5,234 nt of DNA from Actinomycetes bacterium. Lineage in GTDB: Bacteria > Actinomycetota > Actinomycetes > Actinomycetales > Cellulomonadaceae. Of the stretch, positions 1-5,234 are shown one piece after another. The position numbers and the translations under genes are program-made. Within the stretch, counting starts at the first letter, position 1, and each line of letters opens with the position of its first letter. Below the pieces are notes generated by a model that made no database searches, was not told the origin of the DNA, and saw nothing but the letters and a program-made list of their open reading frames with translations. Location of the stretch: positions 1 to 5,234 of the forward strand of contig JAEWCA010000251.1 in the NCBI GenBank assembly GCA_023390875.1, read 5' to 3'.

Positions 1-1002
1 CCGTCGTCCGGGGCCGGTGCGGGTGCGGGTGCGGCGACCGGCGACCGTTCCGGTGCGCGCGACGGCGGCGCGACACCGTCGGCTCCGTCGTCGTCCGGCA
101 CGCCTCCCCTCGTGACCCTCGAACGCACCGGCCTGCGCACCTGGCCCACCGACCTGCCCGACGGCCGTCTCCCGGAGGTCCTCGACGCCGGCCCGCAGGT
201 CCGCGCCTACCCGACGCTGGTCGACGAGCGCACGTCGGTCGCGGTCCGCTCCCTCGCGGATGAGTCCGCCCGCCCGGACGCCGCCCGCCGCGGCCTGCGC
301 CGGCTCCTGCTCCTCGACGTCGGCCTCCAGCCGGCCCGGATCACGACGCGGTGGACCGGCACGCAAGCCCTCACGCTCGCCGCGAGCCCGTACCCGAGCA
401 CGGACGCCCTGGTCACGGACGTGCAGCTCGCCGCGATCGACCGTCTGATGCGCGCCCATCTCGGTGACCGCACCCCCGCCGACGTCCGCGACGCCGACAC
501 CTACGCGACCCTCCGCACCGCGGTCCGCGACCGCCTCGAGGACACCGTCCACACGGTCGTCACCGACCTCGTCGCCGTCCTCACCGCGTGGCGCGAGCTC
601 GACGCCGACCTGCGCCGGTCGGCCAGCCTCGCCCTGCTGTCGACGGTCCAGGACCTACGCGAGCAGTCCGTCCGCCTGGTGCACGACGGGTTCGTCTCGG
701 AGGTCGGCGCCGACCGCCTCCCGCACGTCGCGCGCTACCTGCGCGCCGCGCGCACCCGACTCGAGAAGGCGGCGTCGAACCCGCAGCGCGACCACGACCT
801 CGCGTGGCAGGTCCACGACGTCGAGCAGCTCGTCGACGACGCCGCGACGAGCGCCCGCCCGGGCACCGACCGTGCCGCTGCGGTCGGCGAGCTGCGCTGG
901 CTGGTCGAGGAGCTCCGCGTCAGCCTGTTCGCCCAGCAGCTCGGCACGCCGGTCCCGGTCTCCCCGACGCGCATCCGCAAGGCCCTGGCCGCGCTGCCCT
1001 AG
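1..1002 (+). CDS. hrpA: ATP-dependent RNA helicase HrpA, C-terminal part (5' end outside window)
   Basis: This is the end of a DEAH-box RNA helicase of the HrpA family, a cytosolic NTP-driven RNA/RNP remodelling enzyme. The frame is open from base 1 to a TAG stop, giving 333 visible residues. The helicase core must lie upstream. What remains matches the DUF3418 tail: GLRTWPTDLPDGRLPEV (about residues 44-60), VRAYPTLVDE (67-76), LTLAASPYPSTDALV (124-138), then LPHVARYLRAARTRLEKA (240-257) and WLVEELRVSLFAQQLGTPVP (300-319). These are strongly conserved in actinobacterial HrpA, whose usual length is about 1300 residues, so roughly the last quarter is seen. A GTG at 112 could be mistaken for a start, but the frame continues upstream without a stop and the domain would be cut. 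Residues 1-37 are Gly/Ala/Ser/Pro-rich and look like a flexible linker inside the domain. The gene is convergent with the HelR gene, 25 bases away. The family assignment is recognition from memory, not a search. Confidence 0.9.
   Translation, partial: PSSGAGAGAGAATGDRSGARDGGATPSAPSSSGTPPLVTLERTGLRTWPTDLPDGRLPEVLDAGPQVRAYPTLVDERTSVAVRSLADESARPDAARRGLRRLLLLDVGLQPARITTRWTGTQALTLAASPYPSTDALVTDVQLAAIDRLMRAHLGDRTPADVRDADTYATLRTAVRDRLEDTVHTVVTDLVAVLTAWRELDADLRRSASLALLSTVQDLREQSVRLVHDGFVSEVGADRLPHVARYLRAARTRLEKAASNPQRDHDLAWQVHDVEQLVDDAATSARPGTDRAAAVGELRWLVEELRVSLFAQQLGTPVPVSPTRIRKALAALP
16..33 (+). repeat. Three tandem copies of GGTGCG within hrpA
   Basis: Three perfect copies of the hexamer GGTGCG lie in frame and encode Gly-Ala three times, inside a low-complexity segment. 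The unit is a multiple of three, so changes in copy number would lengthen or shorten the linker without breaking the frame. Confidence 0.8.
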
Positions 1003-1024
1003 CAGCCGGCGCCACGGTCGCTGC
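1002..1024. terminator. Weak hairpin between convergent hrpA and helR-like genes
   Basis: GCAGCCG at 1002-1008 can pair with CGG (1015-1017) and CTGC (1021-1024), leaving a 3-base bulge and a 6-base loop. It sits exactly where two converging transcripts end, so it might act as a bidirectional terminator. There is no T-tract on either strand and the stem is imperfect, so this is only a candidate. Confidence 0.2.
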
Positions 1025-1027
1025 GGA

Positions 1028-3073
1028 TCAACGAGCCCGGTCGCCCGGCGGGTCGCCGAGCTCGTGCGGCAGCGGGTCCTGGTGCAGCACGACGAGGTCG
1101 GAGACCGCACGGGTGAGGACCACGTAGAGGCGGTTCAGCCCGCGGGCCTCCTCCGCGACGACGCGCGCGGGTTCGAGGGCCACCACGGTGTCGAACTCGA
1201 GGCCCTTCACGACCGACGCGGGGACGAGCGTCAGCCGGTGCGCGCCGCCCAGGTCGTCGGCGGGGTTCCACGGGAGACCGGAGGTCGACAGCGCCCGAGC
1301 CACGTCGTCGACCAGCGAGTCCGGTGCGACGAGGCCGATCGACCCTTCACGTGCGAGCGCGGCCCGGCACTCCGTCACGGTGGCGGCGAGGAGGTCGTCG
1401 ACGCGGATCACCTGCAGGGAGCCGTCGCCGCGGAGCGACGACGCGACGGGGACGTCGAGCCCGAGCGAGGGGACGAGCCGGTTGGCGTAGTCCATGACGA
1501 CGGCCGGCACGCGGAACCCGGTCGTGAGCGGCACGACCGCGGCGTCGGGCCGGCCCAGGTGCGTCACGGTCTCCTGCCAGGTGCGCGCCGCCCACGGCGT
1601 CGTCCCCTGCGCCAGGTCGCCGAGCACGGTCAGCGAGCCGTGCGCGCTCCGGCGGGCGAGCGCCCGGCACTGCATCGGCGAGAGGTCCTGGGCCTCGTCG
1701 ACGACGATGTGGCTGTAGCTGCGCGGCCGGTCGACGAGCCCCGCGACCTCGTCCAGCAGGTACGCGTCCGCGGCCGTCCACCGCGCGGACCTGTGCGTGC
1801 GCGCCGGCGGCTGCACCAGCAGGAGCTCCTGCTCCGCGTCCGTGAGGATCCCGCCGGCCGATGCGGCGAGGTGCTCCCGGTCGGAGAGCAGCCGGTGCAG
1901 GACCTGCTCCGGGGTGACCGCCGGCCACACCGCGTCGAGGAAGCGCGTCACGGGCCGGCTCCGGCTCGTCGACCGGAACCACGACTCGCTGGGCGCGTCG
2001 GCGTGCCGGAGCTCGATCTGGCGCTGCAGCTGGGCCACGACCCGCGCCCGGAGCCGGTCGCGGCCCGCGGCGTACGTGAGCGCGGACTGCCGCACCTCGT
2101 CGACCAGGCGGTCGAGGGTCGGTGGCGCGAGGGTGTGCCGGTAGGAGCCGTGGAGGACGGTCACGGGCTCCTGCGCCGGGACGATGCGGCTCCACAGCGC
2201 CCGGTGCAGCACGCGGGCCATGCGGACGTCGTGCTTCAGCGCGGCCGCGGCGGGCTCGTCGACCCGTCGGGCGTCGACCGGGTACAGCTCGGCGACGCTG
2301 ATCTGCTCGGCGTCGACCTCGCCGAGGGCCGGCAGGACGCTGCTGACGTACTGGATGAGGGCGCGGTTCGGCCCGACGACGAGGACGCCCGCGTGCTCGA
2401 GCCGCTGCCGGTGCGTGTAGAAGAGGTAGGCCGCGCGGTGCAGACCGACGGCCGTCTTGCCGGTGCCCGGACCTCCCTGCACGCACAGCGACACGGACAG
2501 GTCGGCCCGGACGAGCTCGTCCTGCTCGGGCTGGATCGTCGCGACGATGTCACGCATGGGCCCGACGCGCGGACGCTCGATCTCGTCCGTGAGGATCCGG
2601 CTGGAGGTGCCGAGCTCCTCGCCGCGGTCGAGGTGCTCGTCCTCGAAGCTCGTGAGCGCACCGCCGGCGGAGCCGAACCGGCGACGGACCGCGACGCCCT
2701 GCGGGTCGCGGGTCCCCGCACGGTAGAACGCGCGCGACACGGGCGCCCGCCAGTCGAGCACGAGCGGGTGGCTGGTCTCGTCGGTGACGTGGCGGCGACC
2801 GACGTAGTACCGGGTGGAGCCGTCGTCGTCGACCGCCTCGACGAGGTCGAGCCGACCGAAGAAGAGGGGCGTGTCGGGCTGGTCGGACAGCTGCGCGAGG
2901 CGCCGGGTCAGGGTGAACCCGAGCCGTTCCGCGGCGTACGCGTCGCCTCCGACCCCGGCGCCCACCGCGAGCATCTGCTCGGCGCGGTCACGCATGCGGC
3001 GCAGGGCCTCGCGCGCCGCTGCCAGGTACCGCCGCTCGGCGTCGAGCTCCTCGACCAGCTCGGCGGCTTCCAC
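1028..3073 (-). CDS. helR: HelR/HelD-family RNA polymerase-recycling ATPase
   Basis: This is a superfamily 1 (UvrD-like) motor protein of 681 aa that resembles actinobacterial HelR/HelD. These bind RNA polymerase and use ATP to release it from stalled complexes; some HelR members displace rifamycins. Motifs, in order: N-terminal helical arm (residues 1-35), QPEQDELVRAD (181-191, Q motif), Walker A GGPGTGKT (200-207), FLDAVWPAVTPEQVLHRLL (378-396) typical of the HelD insertion, Walker B VVDEAQDLS (457-465), LGDLAQGTTPW (484-494), TGFRVP (518-523), VKGLEFDTVV (622-631) and LYVVLTRAVSDLVVLH (649-664). All ATPase motifs are intact. The GTG at 3073 is the only plausible start: an in-frame TAG lies at 3083-3085, and a later start would remove the N-terminal arm needed for polymerase binding in the family. 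No Shine-Dalgarno sequence precedes it. At 681 aa it is somewhat shorter than the HelD proteins I know. A plain UvrD-type DNA helicase is less likely given the HelD-specific segments. Confidence 0.88.
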   Translation of the reverse strand: MEAAELVEELDAERRYLAAAREALRRMRDRAEQMLAVGAGVGGDAYAAERLGFTLTRRLAQLSDQPDTPLFFGRLDLVEAVDDDGSTRYYVGRRHVTDETSHPLVLDWRAPVSRAFYRAGTRDPQGVAVRRRFGSAGGALTSFEDEHLDRGEELGTSSRILTDEIERPRVGPMRDIVATIQPEQDELVRADLSVSLCVQGGPGTGKTAVGLHRAAYLFYTHRQRLEHAGVLVVGPNRALIQYVSSVLPALGEVDAEQISVAELYPVDARRVDEPAAAALKHDVRMARVLHRALWSRIVPAQEPVTVLHGSYRHTLAPPTLDRLVDEVRQSALTYAAGRDRLRARVVAQLQRQIELRHADAPSESWFRSTSRSRPVTRFLDAVWPAVTPEQVLHRLLSDREHLAASAGGILTDAEQELLLVQPPARTHRSARWTAADAYLLDEVAGLVDRPRSYSHIVVDEAQDLSPMQCRALARRSAHGSLTVLGDLAQGTTPWAARTWQETVTHLGRPDAAVVPLTTGFRVPAVVMDYANRLVPSLGLDVPVASSLRGDGSLQVIRVDDLLAATVTECRAALAREGSIGLVAPDSLVDDVARALSTSGLPWNPADDLGGAHRLTLVPASVVKGLEFDTVVALEPARVVAEEARGLNRLYVVLTRAVSDLVVLHQDPLPHELGDPPGDRAR

Positions 3074-3085
3074 CCGGGAAGTCTA
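3074..3085 (-). promoter_or_regulatory. Candidate -10 element giving a leaderless helR-like mRNA
   Basis: On the minus strand TAGACT (3085-3080) fits the actinobacterial -10 pattern TAnnnT. Its last base is 7 bases before the GTG start at 3073, so the transcript would begin at or next to the start codon. This agrees with the absence of a ribosome binding site. No good -35 element is seen 16-19 bases upstream, which keeps confidence low. Confidence 0.35.
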
Positions 3086-3119
3086 GTGACGGGTCAGGAA
3101 CGGCTGGTCCGAGGCTCCG

Positions 3120-3152
3120 CGCCCGCCCGCAGGTCGACCCCACGGGCGGGCG
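3120..3152 (-). terminator. GC-rich hairpin downstream of the ABC transporter genes
   Basis: CGCCCGCCCG at 3120-3129 pairs perfectly with CGGGCGGGCG at 3143-3152, a 10-bp all-G/C stem with a 13-base loop. Read on the minus strand it starts 19 bases after the permease stop codon. No T-run follows it, so it would be a non-canonical terminator or an mRNA 3'-end stabiliser. A shorter hairpin (3147-3152 with 3157-3162) overlaps it and would compete. Confidence 0.4.
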
Positions 3153-3171
3153 TCCACGCCCGGCGGGCAGG

Positions 3172-3972
3172 TCAGGCCGTGCGGCGGAACAGCACGCCCG
3201 ACGCGACCCGGGCGACGAGGAAGATCGAGCCCATCCACACGACCGCCTGCCACGCCGCGGACCCGACGGGCATCCCGAGCAGCAGCCCGCGCACGGTGTC
3301 GGTGACGGGCGTGATGGGGTTGTGCTCGGCGATCGTCGAGAGCACCGACGGCATGGTGTCGATCGGCACGAACGCCGACGACAGGTACGGCACGAACAGG
3401 ATCACGAACGTGAACCCGCTGGCCGCCTCGGGCCCGGACGCGACGAGCCCGATGGCGACGCCGACCCACGTCAGCGCGAGGACGAACAGCGCGATCATGC
3501 CGAGCGCCCCGAGCCACTCGACCGCGGACGCGTGCGGGCTGAACCCGACGAGGAACGCGACGCCGATGACGAGCGCGGTCGAGACGGCGTTGCGGATCAT
3601 GCTCGCGACGACGTGACCGGTGAGCACACCGGTCGCGCGGATGGGCATCGACCGGAAGCGGTCCATGATGCCGTTCGTCTTGTCGGTTGCGACCTCGACG
3701 GCGGTGTTCGCGGCGGCGTACCCGGCGGTGAGCAGGATGATGCCGGGCACCACGAAGTCGACGTAGTCGCCGCCCGAGTCGATCGCGCCGCCGAACACGT
3801 AGACGAACATCAGCAGCAGCATCACGGGCAGCAGCACCGAGATGAACACCGAGTCGACCTGGCGGGTCGAGCGGCGCACGCAGCGCCAGATGAGCGCGTT
3901 GGTGTCCCGGGCGATCTGCCCGCGCGGGACTCGGGTCGTCAGGGGTGCGGGGGCGAGCGCGGTGGCGGTCAT
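3172..3972 (-). CDS. ABC-2 type transporter permease, DrrB-like
   Basis: This is the membrane subunit of a two-gene ABC exporter, 266 aa. It should form the transport channel in the cytoplasmic membrane, powered by the ATPase encoded just upstream. About six hydrophobic segments are visible, near residues 42-61, 72-92, 123-143, 157-179, 186-204 and 243-262. There is a basic N-terminal stretch (RCVRRSTRQ) before the first helix and a basic C-terminus (FRRTA). The loop EVATDKTNGIMDRFRSMPI (93-111) is the conserved cytoplasmic element of DrrB/ABC-2 permeases that contacts the ATPase. The ATG at 3972 overlaps the ATPase stop codon by one base (TGATG), and GGGAG lies 5 bases before it, so translational coupling is likely. 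The open frame extends further upstream, but only as a shadow of the ATPase gene. The substrate cannot be read from sequence; DrrB homologues are often labelled daunorubicin resistance without evidence. Confidence 0.93.
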   Translation of the reverse strand: MTATALAPAPLTTRVPRGQIARDTNALIWRCVRRSTRQVDSVFISVLLPVMLLLMFVYVFGGAIDSGGDYVDFVVPGIILLTAGYAAANTAVEVATDKTNGIMDRFRSMPIRATGVLTGHVVASMIRNAVSTALVIGVAFLVGFSPHASAVEWLGALGMIALFVLALTWVGVAIGLVASGPEAASGFTFVILFVPYLSSAFVPIDTMPSVLSTIAEHNPITPVTDTVRGLLLGMPVGSAAWQAVVWMGSIFLVARVASGVLFRRTA

Positions 3973-4877
3973 CAGGACTCCCGAGTCGTGGAGGCGCCGA
4001 CGAGCGCGTCGGTGGGCCGGCCGGTGAGGGTGAGGAAGACGTCGTCGAGCGTGGGGGAGCGGACCTGCCAGCTCTCGACGTCGATGCCGCGGCGCTCGAC
4101 GTCGGCGAGGATGCGCCGCACGTCCGGCACGGACCCGTCGGTCGGCACCTGCTCGGCGGCCCCGGACCGCAGGACGACCTCGACGGGCGCGGGGCCGACG
4201 GCCCGCTTGAGCGCGGCGGCGGGGCCGGCGGCGATGACCCGGCCGTGGTCGATGACGGAGATCCGGTCGGCGAGCTGGTCGGCCTCCTCCAGGTACTGCG
4301 TGGTGAGCAGCACGGTCGCCCCGCCAGCGACGACGTCGCGGATGACGTCCCACAGGTCGTTGCGGCTGCGCGGGTCGAGGCCGGTGGTCGGCTCGTCGAG
4401 GAAGACGACCTGCGGGCGGCTCAGCAGGCTGACCGCGAGGTCGAGCCGACGGCGCATGCCGCCCGAGTACGTCTTGACGACACGACGGGCGGCGTCGGTG
4501 AGGTCGAACAGCTCGAGCAGCTCGGCGGACCGGGTGCGGATCTCGCGCGACGGCAGGTGCGCGAGCCGGGCCATGAGCCGCAGGTTCTCCTCGCCGGTGA
4601 GCAGCTCGTCGACCGCCGCGTACTGGCCGGTGAGGCTGATCGCGGCCCGCACGCGACCGGGGTCGCGGAGCACGTCGGCGCCGGCGACGTGCGCGGTGCC
4701 GGCGTCGGGCCGCAGCAGGGTCGACAGGATCCGGACGGTGGTCGTCTTGCCGGCGCCGTTGGGCCCGAGCAGCGCGAGCACCTCACCACGGCCGACGTCG
4801 AGGTCGACGCCGTCGAGCACGGTCACGTCGCCGTAGGCCTTGCGCAGGCCCCGGGCGACGACGACGGGAGCGGTCAT
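3972..4877 (-). CDS. DrrA-family ABC transporter ATP-binding protein
   Basis: This is the cytosolic ATPase of an export-type ABC transporter, 301 aa, pairing with the permease downstream. Seen in order: Walker A GPNGAGKT (38-45), Q-loop SLTGQYAAVDE (81-91), signature YSGGMRRRLD (137-146), Walker B and D-loop VVFLDEPTTGLDP (157-169), and switch segment LLTTQYLEEAD (190-200). A C-terminal accessory domain ends in PTLDDVFLTLTG (275-286), as in DrrA and other DUF4162-type proteins. The usual switch-loop histidine is Gln194; this TTQYLEEAD form is, from memory, normal for the DrrA family and not a defect. The ATG at 4877 gives the expected N-terminus (MTAPVVVARGLRKAYG), with AAGGGG 8 bases upstream. 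The open frame extends to about 5207, but that part is the complement of the divergent gene. It is first in a two-gene operon, with a promoter and operator-like sites just upstream. The exported compound is unknown. Confidence 0.95.
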   Translation of the reverse strand: MTAPVVVARGLRKAYGDVTVLDGVDLDVGRGEVLALLGPNGAGKTTTVRILSTLLRPDAGTAHVAGADVLRDPGRVRAAISLTGQYAAVDELLTGEENLRLMARLAHLPSREIRTRSAELLELFDLTDAARRVVKTYSGGMRRRLDLAVSLLSRPQVVFLDEPTTGLDPRSRNDLWDVIRDVVAGGATVLLTTQYLEEADQLADRISVIDHGRVIAAGPAAALKRAVGPAPVEVVLRSGAAEQVPTDGSVPDVRRILADVERRGIDVESWQVRSPTLDDVFLTLTGRPTDALVGASTTRES

Positions 4878-4892
4878 CTCGGTGTCCCCTTC

Positions 4893-4909
4893 TGTGTATG
4901 ACGTAAACT
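4893..4909. promoter_or_regulatory. Operator-like site O1 (imperfect 17-bp palindrome)
   Basis: The sequence TGTGTATGACGTAAACT has the core GTnTA-5N-TAnAC, with four of six arm pairs matching, centred on 4901. It is almost the same as O2 read on the other strand (15 of 17 aligned bases over 4892-4908 versus 4930-4914). It lies just downstream of the predicted transporter start point, in the 5' leader, where a bound repressor would block elongation. The size and symmetry suit a TetR-type dimer; the regulator's identity is inferred. Confidence 0.55.
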
Positions 4910-4912
4910 GTG

Positions 4913-4929
4913 TGTGTAAGTCATACACA
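4913..4929. promoter_or_regulatory. Operator-like site O2 (17-bp palindrome)
   Basis: TGTGTA (4913-4918) and TACACA (4924-4929) form perfect 6-bp arms around a 5-base centre, centred on 4921, exactly 20 bp (about two helical turns) from O1. It covers the -10 element of the leftward promoter and lies between the possible -10 and -35 positions of the rightward one, so one bound protein could repress both directions. Confidence 0.65.
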
Positions 4930-4949
4930 GTTATAGGATCGGCCGTCAA
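4920..4949 (-). promoter_or_regulatory. Sigma-70-type promoter for the ABC transporter operon
   Basis: On the minus strand TTGACG (4949-4944, five of six consensus bases) and TATGAC (4925-4920, four of six) are 18 bp apart. The start point would fall near 4912-4914, leaving a leader of about 35 bases with AAGGGG before the ATPase start at 4877. The -10 lies within operator-like site O2, which suggests control by repression. Confidence 0.6.
4934..4939 (+). promoter_or_regulatory. Candidate -10 element for the divergent gene
   Basis: TAGGAT fits the actinobacterial TAnnnT pattern and would start transcription near 4946, just ahead of the ribosome binding site. No convincing -35 is seen at 16-19 bp; that stretch is the GT-rich operator region, so the promoter may be weak. 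Confidence 0.35.
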
Positions 4950-4955
4950 GGAGGT
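4948..4955 (+). promoter_or_regulatory. Strong ribosome binding site fixing the GTG start at 4960
   Basis: AAGGAGGT is a full match to the anti-Shine-Dalgarno sequence and ends 4 bases before GTG at 4960. It is the best ribosome binding site in the window and decides the start of the divergent gene. Its first two bases are also the end of the leftward promoter's -35 element. Confidence 0.85.
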
Positions 4956-4959
4956 ACGC

Positions 4960-5234
4960 GTGGACGAGCAGCAGGACCCGGACGCCCGTCGGGAGGCGGA
5001 CGCGCTCCGCCGCGACCGCGAGAAGGCCGAACGCCTCGCACGTCGGGAGTCGGAGAAGGCCGAGAAGGCGCGCGAGAGGGCCGCGCGGGACGCCGAGCGC
5101 GACGAGGCCCGCCGCCGCCAGGACGTCGAGCGGCGCGAGCGCGACCTGGCGAAGGCCGAGCAGAACATCCTCCGCGAGCGCGAACGGGCCGAGCAGGAGC
5201 TCGTCAAGGAGGCCGAGCGGCGCCGGTCCGAGCG
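4960..5234 (+). CDS. Highly charged coiled-coil protein, N-terminal part (3' end outside window)
   Basis: Ninety-one codons are visible from a GTG start behind a perfect AAGGAGGT site; the frame is still open at the window edge. By my count 58 of 91 residues are Asp, Glu, Lys or Arg (about 64 percent). The rest are mostly Ala with scattered Leu, Gln and Val, and there is no proline after residue 7, no aromatic residue, no glycine and no cysteine. This predicts one long charged helix or coiled coil, with alternating acidic and basic clusters such as REKAERLARRESEKAEKA (20-37) and NILRERERAEQELVKEAERR (69-88). There is no signal peptide or membrane segment. I do not recognise the family from this part. 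Its position, divergent from a transporter operon across operator-like palindromes, suggests a transcriptional regulator (TetR type is likeliest) whose DNA-binding domain follows beyond the window. That is inference from context. A structural or stress-related coiled-coil protein is the alternative. Confidence 0.75.
   Translation, partial: MDEQQDPDARREADALRRDREKAERLARRESEKAEKARERAARDAERDEARRRQDVERRERDLAKAEQNILRERERAEQELVKEAERRRSE

Noticed and set aside
112..114. GTG at 112 as the start of an independent 296-aa gene
   Set aside because: The frame is open upstream to base 1, there is no ribosome binding site, and the start would cut the HrpA C-terminal domain. It is an internal valine codon.
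464..3616. Uninterrupted 1050-codon frame on the plus strand spanning the helR-like and permease genes
   Set aside because: Its product is a run of Arg, Gly, Ala, Pro and Val with no domain, and it lies opposite two genes with complete, recognisable motifs. High GC makes stop codons rare in antisense frames.
3973..4353. Upstream extension of the permease frame
   Set aside because: It overlaps the ATPase gene in another frame and encodes Arg/Pro-rich nonsense. The ATG at 3972 has a good ribosome binding site and the expected one-base overlap.
4563..4568. Gln in place of the switch histidine in the transporter ATPase, read as an inactivating change
   Set aside because: The TTQYLEEAD form is usual in DrrA-family ATPases as I know them, and all other ATPase motifs are intact.
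3322..4836. 504-codon plus-strand frame (and a 318-codon one at 3945-4901) opposite the ABC transporter genes
   Set aside because: Low-complexity translations without any motif, antisense to clear transporter genes; explained by codon bias.
4908..4917. Short GT dinucleotide run as a microsatellite
   Set aside because: Only four GT units, fully accounted for by the half-sites of the operator-like palindromes.
4878..5207. N-terminal extension of the DrrA-family frame reaching past the control region
   Set aside because: The added residues are Ser/Arg-rich shadow of the divergent gene and would run through the promoter and operators. The ATG at 4877 has a ribosome binding site and gives the normal family N-terminus.

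Overview
The window looks like chromosomal DNA of a high-GC Gram-positive bacterium (Actinomycetota). The basis is strong G/C bias at third codon positions, long GC-driven shadow frames opposite real genes, GTG starts, and gene families typical of actinobacteria: a full-length HrpA with a DUF3418 tail, a HelR/HelD-type RNA polymerase ATPase and a DrrAB-type exporter. A Cellulomonas-like member of the Micrococcales is my best guess, but it rests on general resemblance only. I see no tRNA, rRNA, insertion sequence, CRISPR array or other sign of mobility.

Layout, left to right. (1) 1-1002, plus strand: the last 333 codons of hrpA, an ATP-dependent RNA helicase; its 5' part lies outside the window. 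(2) 1003-1027: a 25-base gap between convergent genes, with a weak hairpin. (3) 1028-3073, minus strand: a complete HelR/HelD-family ATPase gene (681 aa), possibly read from a leaderless promoter. (4) 3074-3171: a 98-base gap with a perfect 10-bp GC-rich stem. (5) 3172-3972 and 3972-4877, minus strand: an ABC-2 permease gene and its DrrA-family ATPase gene. The ATPase gene is first in transcription and the two overlap by one base (TGATG). (6) 4878-4959: a compact divergent control region. (7) 4960-5234, plus strand: the first 91 codons of a very highly charged, helical protein that runs off the window.

The transporter pair is a typical two-gene export module: a cytosolic ATPase driving a six-helix permease. 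The control region holds a good leftward promoter (TTGACG, 18-bp spacer, TATGAC). Two related 17-bp palindromic sites, 20 bp apart centre to centre, cover its -10 and start region. The divergent gene begins after a perfect AAGGAGGT ribosome binding site and would read out of the same region. This is the usual layout for a repressor controlling itself and an efflux pump, so I suspect the charged coiled-coil segment is the N-terminal extension of such a regulator. No DNA-binding domain is visible before the window ends.

HelR proteins release stalled or drug-bound RNA polymerase, and some give rifamycin tolerance. A helR-like gene directly downstream of and collinear with an exporter pair invites the idea of a shared antibiotic response, but the hairpin and the separate promoter candidate between them suggest it may be expressed independently.
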